DNA of 64,000 bases from Flavobacterium supellecticarium (GTDB taxonomy: Bacteria > Bacteroidota > Bacteroidia > Flavobacteriales > Flavobacteriaceae). Position 1 is the stretch's first letter; the number at the start of each line of letters is the position of its first letter. The notes beneath the pieces were generated by a model. The model saw nothing but the letters and a program-made list of their open reading frames with translations, was not told where the DNA came from and ran no database searches. This document shows positions 60,723-64,000 of the stretch, in pieces. Made by a program: the position numbers and the translations under genes. The stretch spans positions 186,001-250,000 of the forward strand of contig NZ_SSNZ01000001.1 in assembly GCF_004801375.1 (NCBI RefSeq). The letters are read 5' to 3'.

Positions 60723-60849
60723 AAAATTGCACTAAGGAATGTTTATGAATGTATGTTGTACGATATCGAATTAAAATTACAATAGTACTCAAACAATTGA
60801 AAAAATAGTAGTTTTCATAAAGTGGGGTTTCCCTAAGCACTGCAAGCTT

Positions 60850-60873
60850 CTGACGGGTTTTTAAACCTGTCAG
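60850..60873. repeat. Interspersed palindromic repeat, copy 5 (short)
   Basis: CTGACGGGTTTT and AAACCTGTCAG arms, truncated relative to the other copies, downstream of the XRE gene. Confidence 0.65.
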
Positions 60874-61015
60874 TTGTAGCGGTGTTAACGAGAGTTGTGA
60901 CTGTTGTGTTCTTTATAAAATGATATAAAATCAAAAAAAATGTTGTAAAAATATTCGGAATCATTCGTAACTGTTTTTTTTGTACATTGCCTATATTCAA
61001 CCAAATCACCCCATT

Positions 61016-61651
61016 ATGAAACAATATGTTATTTTGGCTGTATCGTTGCTGTTTACAGTTGGTATGTACAGTCAGAAGAAAAAAGCAGGAGGAAAGGCAC
61101 CGGCTGCAAAAAGTCAGACAACCGTATTGGCAAAAGCAGATGATCTTACCGCAGAATTGATCAAGAATAAAAACCAACAGACTTTTTATGTTTTCCGAAA
61201 TGAAAAAGGAGCTAAAAAAGATACTTTACTGGTAAAAGCGATCGACAAAGCGTTGCCTACCGACTGTAAGATCACAGCCTTTAAAGCAAAAGACACGCCG
61301 CTATGTTGTATTACGTGGACCGAAAAAAACGTTACCGAAACCAAAACCAAAAACGAAGAGGCGTTGAGTACCTATTCGGAAATATGGGAACCGGCTACCA
61401 AAACACAAATATTGAGTAATGTGCAAACCACGACAAAAATTAAGGAAATCGTATTTCTGGATAAAGGACAAAATGCATCCGAAACACAGGAGCGAATGAG
61501 AAGAGAAGGTTTTGAGTTTACACTAACCGGAGAAGGGGATGTGATTCTAAAAAACAAATCACAGGAAAGCCGTATGACTTATAATCCAACGGATAAAAAA
61601 TATGTAAACAACGTTTCGGCAAGTGCCGCTCCGGCAAAGAAAAAAAGATAA
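61016..61651 (+). CDS. Secreted hypothetical protein
   Basis: A 211-residue protein from the ATG at 61016 with a signal peptide (MKQYVILAVSLLFTVGMYSQ) and a mature part that is Lys/Thr-rich, with a Cys pair (DTPLCCITW) and basic C-terminus (AAPAKKKR). The pattern FYVFRNEKGAKKDTLLVKAIDKALPTDCKITAFKAKDTPLCCITWTEK suggests a beta-rich envelope protein. I do not recognise a family; it is probably core to the genus. It stands alone. Confidence 0.65.
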   Translation: MKQYVILAVSLLFTVGMYSQKKKAGGKAPAAKSQTTVLAKADDLTAELIKNKNQQTFYVFRNEKGAKKDTLLVKAIDKALPTDCKITAFKAKDTPLCCITWTEKNVTETKTKNEEALSTYSEIWEPATKTQILSNVQTTTKIKEIVFLDKGQNASETQERMRREGFEFTLTGEGDVILKNKSQESRMTYNPTDKKYVNNVSASAAPAKKKR

Positions 61652-61713
61652 AAGACTTGACTAGCTGACCTTAAAATGAGATTGGCTGGATAAGTAGTAA
61701 AAAAAGAGCACTA

Positions 61714-61757
61714 TAGAGCTGCCCTCAAAAAGTTAGACACTATTTGGGGCAGTTCTA
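61714..61757. repeat. Possible insertion-sequence end remnant
   Basis: CTGCCCTCAAAAAGTTAGAC followed by ACTATTTGGGGCAG has short inverted ends (CTGCCC/GGGCAG) and a core resembling IS3-type ends. No transposase gene is adjacent; may be a scar. Confidence 0.3.
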
Positions 61758-61770
61758 CAGTGGACTCCTT

Positions 61771-62409
61771 TTAATTAAAGATATCAAGAACACCTTTTAT
61801 TTTCCAAATCTCATCTATTTTGTCTTTCTTGATCTCATTTTTAGCAGAAAAGATCGACTCTTTTCGTGATATAAGTGTTAATTGCGATTCGTCAGTTTCA
61901 TTTTGTAAAACTTTAGACATATACAATCCTTTTTCTTTGCTGATCAAAACCGCGTACGAATTGCTGGCAATATCGTTGGCGCTGGCTTCTTCGCAGATTA
62001 CAAAAGTATTTTCTTTAATATCCGGTTCCATTTCGGAAGTATTCACCTGAAATACCATCGAACGTTTTTGTTGCAAAAATGGGATATTAATAGTTGGAAT
62101 ATCGCTTCTTTCAAGATTTAAATCACCGGTAGTATATTGAAAAAGCATCTCTTTCGTAATAATTGGTGTTGTTTTTTTCTTAAAGTTGAAGTTCTCATTT
62201 CCAAGGAAAATCTCGTTCAGATCAATGTTAGCTTTGTTACATTGCGCGATGATGGATTCATAGTCGAGTGTATTTCGCTTCTTCCAACTAGAGATGGTGT
62301 TCGGCTTAATATTCAGTAATTCGGCTAATTGTGCATCTGTTTTTATTTTAAAGACCTTTTTAACACGCGTTAAGATACTTTTCGCGGTTTGTATGTTTCC
62401 CTCTTGCAT
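61771..62409 (-). CDS. CI/LexA-like repressor with S24 peptidase domain
   Basis: A 212-residue regulator: N-terminal phage-CI-type HTH (AKSILTRVKKVFKIKTDAQLAELLNIKPNTISSWKKRNTLDYESIIAQC, about 8-57) and a C-terminal S24-like domain with the catalytic Ser in VNTSEMEPDIKENTFVI (about 126-142) and Lys in GLYMSKVLQNE (near 174). This is the design of repressors cleaved on RecA activation or used as stress regulators in Bacteroidota. An inverted repeat TTGTAA-N15-TTACAA upstream at 62480-62506 is a possible operator. No prophage genes are adjacent. Confidence 0.85.
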   Translation of the reverse strand: MQEGNIQTAKSILTRVKKVFKIKTDAQLAELLNIKPNTISSWKKRNTLDYESIIAQCNKANIDLNEIFLGNENFNFKKKTTPIITKEMLFQYTTGDLNLERSDIPTINIPFLQQKRSMVFQVNTSEMEPDIKENTFVICEEASANDIASNSYAVLISKEKGLYMSKVLQNETDESQLTLISRKESIFSAKNEIKKDKIDEIWKIKGVLDIFN

Positions 62410-62708
62410 TTTCAGGTTCTAATATAATTATCAATTCATTAACTGTTCCTAAACTATTTTGTCAAAAAATATGCCATGATTGTAAGGAAAATTGTTTTTT
62501 TTACAATAAGGTGTTCTTTTTTTAACTGCGCTGTAAAATGAAATTAATTTACGTATATAAATAATTTTGAATTTGAATTACGGTTTTTCCGTAATTTTTA
62601 CAACAGAACAAAAATAATTACTTTTTTGGTTTCTGGGAACATAATTTTCACAATTATTTACTAAAAATCGCAAGACGTTATTTTTTATAAGAAAAATAGG
62701 AAAAATAA
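62410..62708. other. AT-rich gap upstream of the CI-like repressor
   Basis: A 356-base gene gap together with the terminator at 62709. It holds the inverted repeat TTGTAA-N15-TTACAA (62480-62506) and a small hairpin AATTACGG-TTTTT-CCGTAATT at 62576-62596. No coding frame is visible. Confidence 0.4.
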
Positions 62709-62744
62709 TGCCATTCCTTTAAGGTTTATCATAAAGAAATGGCA
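62709..62744 (-). terminator. Terminator of the 62766 gene
   Basis: TGCCATT-C-CTTTA...TAAAG-A-AATGGCA stem; on the minus strand it is followed by a T-rich run, right after the stop of the secreted protein gene. Confidence 0.75.
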
Positions 62745-62765
62745 GGTAGATATGGGAGGAAAGTG

Positions 62766-63887
62766 CTAACGCAAACGTTCGACAAGAATAATGGAACGAT
62801 AACCACTGCCGGATTTTCCGGTAATTGTATAAGGTACGGATCCATCGTTTTGAACCGAAAAATAAAGCGGAGTAGATGCGGCTGTCAGGGTAAGAAAGTC
62901 AGTAAAAATACAATCGTTTTTTACTAAGTCGGCTGCAATCCCTAAGCTTAAAAGTCCGGTAGCGTTAAAATTGGAATACTGACGGGAGTATTCCGTACCG
63001 TTTACATAAAAACGAAAGATGATATTATTGGTGGTCGAAAGACTTAATAAGCCGCTACTGCCATTGGTATAGGAAGCTTTTAGTGTTATTTTATAAGTTC
63101 CAGGAGGTAAATTGATAAAATCCTTATCGCTTGGCTGATTGCCTCCTTCGGTAAAGGAGCTTCCGGTTACGGTATTGATAAAATTGTTGCCGCCCATTTC
63201 GGTAGCGTCGTTATTATCTTTAAAACGGATGGCTTTTTCGGTAGTGTCATAAGCCGCTGTATTCAGTCCGATACGTATTAATTGACCGGCTACATTTTCG
63301 ACTTCCGATAAACCGACCTCGTTATTTGTGTCACGCACCATAAAAAAAGTTTTAGTAGAGGTTGTTTTGGTAGCGAGATTTTCAAATTTCACATAATCGT
63401 TATTGGCATTAATCTCGAGACGTTTGGTAGGATTGGTTTTTCCAATGGCAATATTTCCGGCAGCCGTAATGCGAAGTCGTTCCAGACCGTTGGTTCCAAC
63501 TACAAAATCGGTATTGTCTTTTGTACCGATATAATCGCCATTTGCGGCTACTCCGATGGCAGCGGTAGAAGGGGAAGTCCCTTCGTTGCCATAATAATTC
63601 CATCCGGAAACATAATTCCATCGTGTTTTATTCCAAAAATAAAAACCGTCGGGTTGCGGATCGTTATTATCGGTATCGTCCAGATAAATCAATAAACCGG
63701 TAGCACTGGGATTTGAAGCTGGAAAATTATTGACTCTGGGGACTAAAATTCCATCGGTATTTGTAGGAGTTAGACTGTTTGCGATGGAAATATCCAGACT
63801 CGATTTTGGAGTTGTAGTACCGATGCCGACCTGAGCAAATACAGAAACACAAGATAAAGCTACGATAAAAAGAAGGGATAATCTCAT
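62766..63887 (-). CDS. Secreted structural protein, tail-fibre/adhesin-like
   Basis: A 373-residue protein from the ATG at 63885-63887 with a signal peptide (MRLSLLFIVALSCVSVFAQ). The repeat-like start VGIGTTTPKSSLDIS and the pattern LKRLEINANNDYVKF and AAGNIAIGKTNPTKRLEI are typical of the flavobacterial GIGTxTP family, which form secreted or surface proteins, often assigned to hypothetical beta-structural scaffolds. No T9SS C-terminal domain is visible. Function is unknown; the gene is monocistronic, with a terminator downstream. Confidence 0.75.
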   Translation of the reverse strand: MRLSLLFIVALSCVSVFAQVGIGTTTPKSSLDISIANSLTPTNTDGILVPRVNNFPASNPSATGLLIYLDDTDNNDPQPDGFYFWNKTRWNYVSGWNYYGNEGTSPSTAAIGVAANGDYIGTKDNTDFVVGTNGLERLRITAAGNIAIGKTNPTKRLEINANNDYVKFENLATKTTSTKTFFMVRDTNNEVGLSEVENVAGQLIRIGLNTAAYDTTEKAIRFKDNNDATEMGGNNFINTVTGSSFTEGGNQPSDKDFINLPPGTYKITLKASYTNGSSGLLSLSTTNNIIFRFYVNGTEYSRQYSNFNATGLLSLGIAADLVKNDCIFTDFLTLTAASTPLYFSVQNDGSVPYTITGKSGSGYRSIILVERLR

Positions 63888-64000
63888 ATTAGGCAAAAAT
63901 TAGAAGTTGATAATGGATCTTGAAATTCTAATAAATCGCATTTTGCGTATAACTATGTGATTTAGTACTACTAATTTAGGTAAAAAACGGATTTAAAAAA

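Noticed and set aside
61771..62409. Prophage around the CI-like repressor
   Set aside because: No phage structural, integrase or lysis genes lie near; the repressor is flanked by ordinary secreted-protein genes.

Overview
The window reads as chromosome of a Flavobacterium-like member of the Flavobacteriia (Bacteroidota). Support comes from AT-rich DNA, repeated Bacteroidota-type promoters (TTG, about 19-21 bases, TAnnTTTG), scarcity of Shine-Dalgarno sites in the housekeeping genes, and lineage-typical genes: porX (type IX secretion regulator), gldF/gldG (gliding), a DUF6660 gene beside a CzcCBA pump, and the porX-tsaE-ald and phoH-purC neighbourhoods.

Layout. 1-5486: heavy-metal RND efflux operon on the minus strand (DUF6660, CzcA, TolC-like, adaptor cut by the window edge). 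5691-10480: PhyH-type dioxygenase, porX, tsaE, alanine dehydrogenase and a DUF4258 gene. 10567-10641: tRNA-Val(UAC), the integration site of a 26 kb mobile element ending at a 24-base direct repeat at 36865-36888. 36889-45121: small accessory genes, an ATP-grasp protein, katG, a decayed Mg-ATPase fragment, a DsbA-like lipoprotein divergent from an HxlR regulator, and a SMI1/KNR4 protein. 45378-45452: second tRNA-Val(UAC). 45849-49884: an accessory locus dominated by a 1043-residue protein that I read as macro-like, PUA/EVE-like and KAP NTPase domains in one chain. 50152-59680: mostly core (ankyrin protein, lipoprotein, dnaN, gldG-gldF, monooxygenase-like protein, SAM hydrolase, phoH, purC). 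60240-63887: two regulators and two secreted proteins.

The element is best described as an integrative and mobilizable element. It carries a tyrosine integrase next to the right end, a MobF/TrwC-type relaxase-helicase, a coupling ATPase, an oriT-like stretch, ArdC antirestriction, a Toprim protein and excisionase-like regulators, but no recognizable mating-pair-formation genes, so it probably borrows a conjugation channel. Cargo includes a secreted RHS-core metallopeptidase with a downstream lipoprotein (toxin/immunity candidate) behind two transglutaminase-like genes, a two-gene membrane cassette, and a DNA methyltransferase with a DGQHR-domain partner. A second integrase (DUF6538 type) with an attP-like layout sits inside the element, which suggests it is composite. 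Several mobilization-type genes have strong Shine-Dalgarno sites and the relaxase is visibly GC-richer than the cargo.

The best candidates for undescribed biology are the macro/PUA-like/KAP locus, the methyltransferase-DGQHR pair, the short RHS metallopeptidase operon, the 19080-20529 gene pair, the relic of the phoH 3' end flanking a lipoprotein gene, and a family of palindromic intergenic repeats between 50.1 and 60.9 kb. All calls rest on reading the sequence; no database search was possible.
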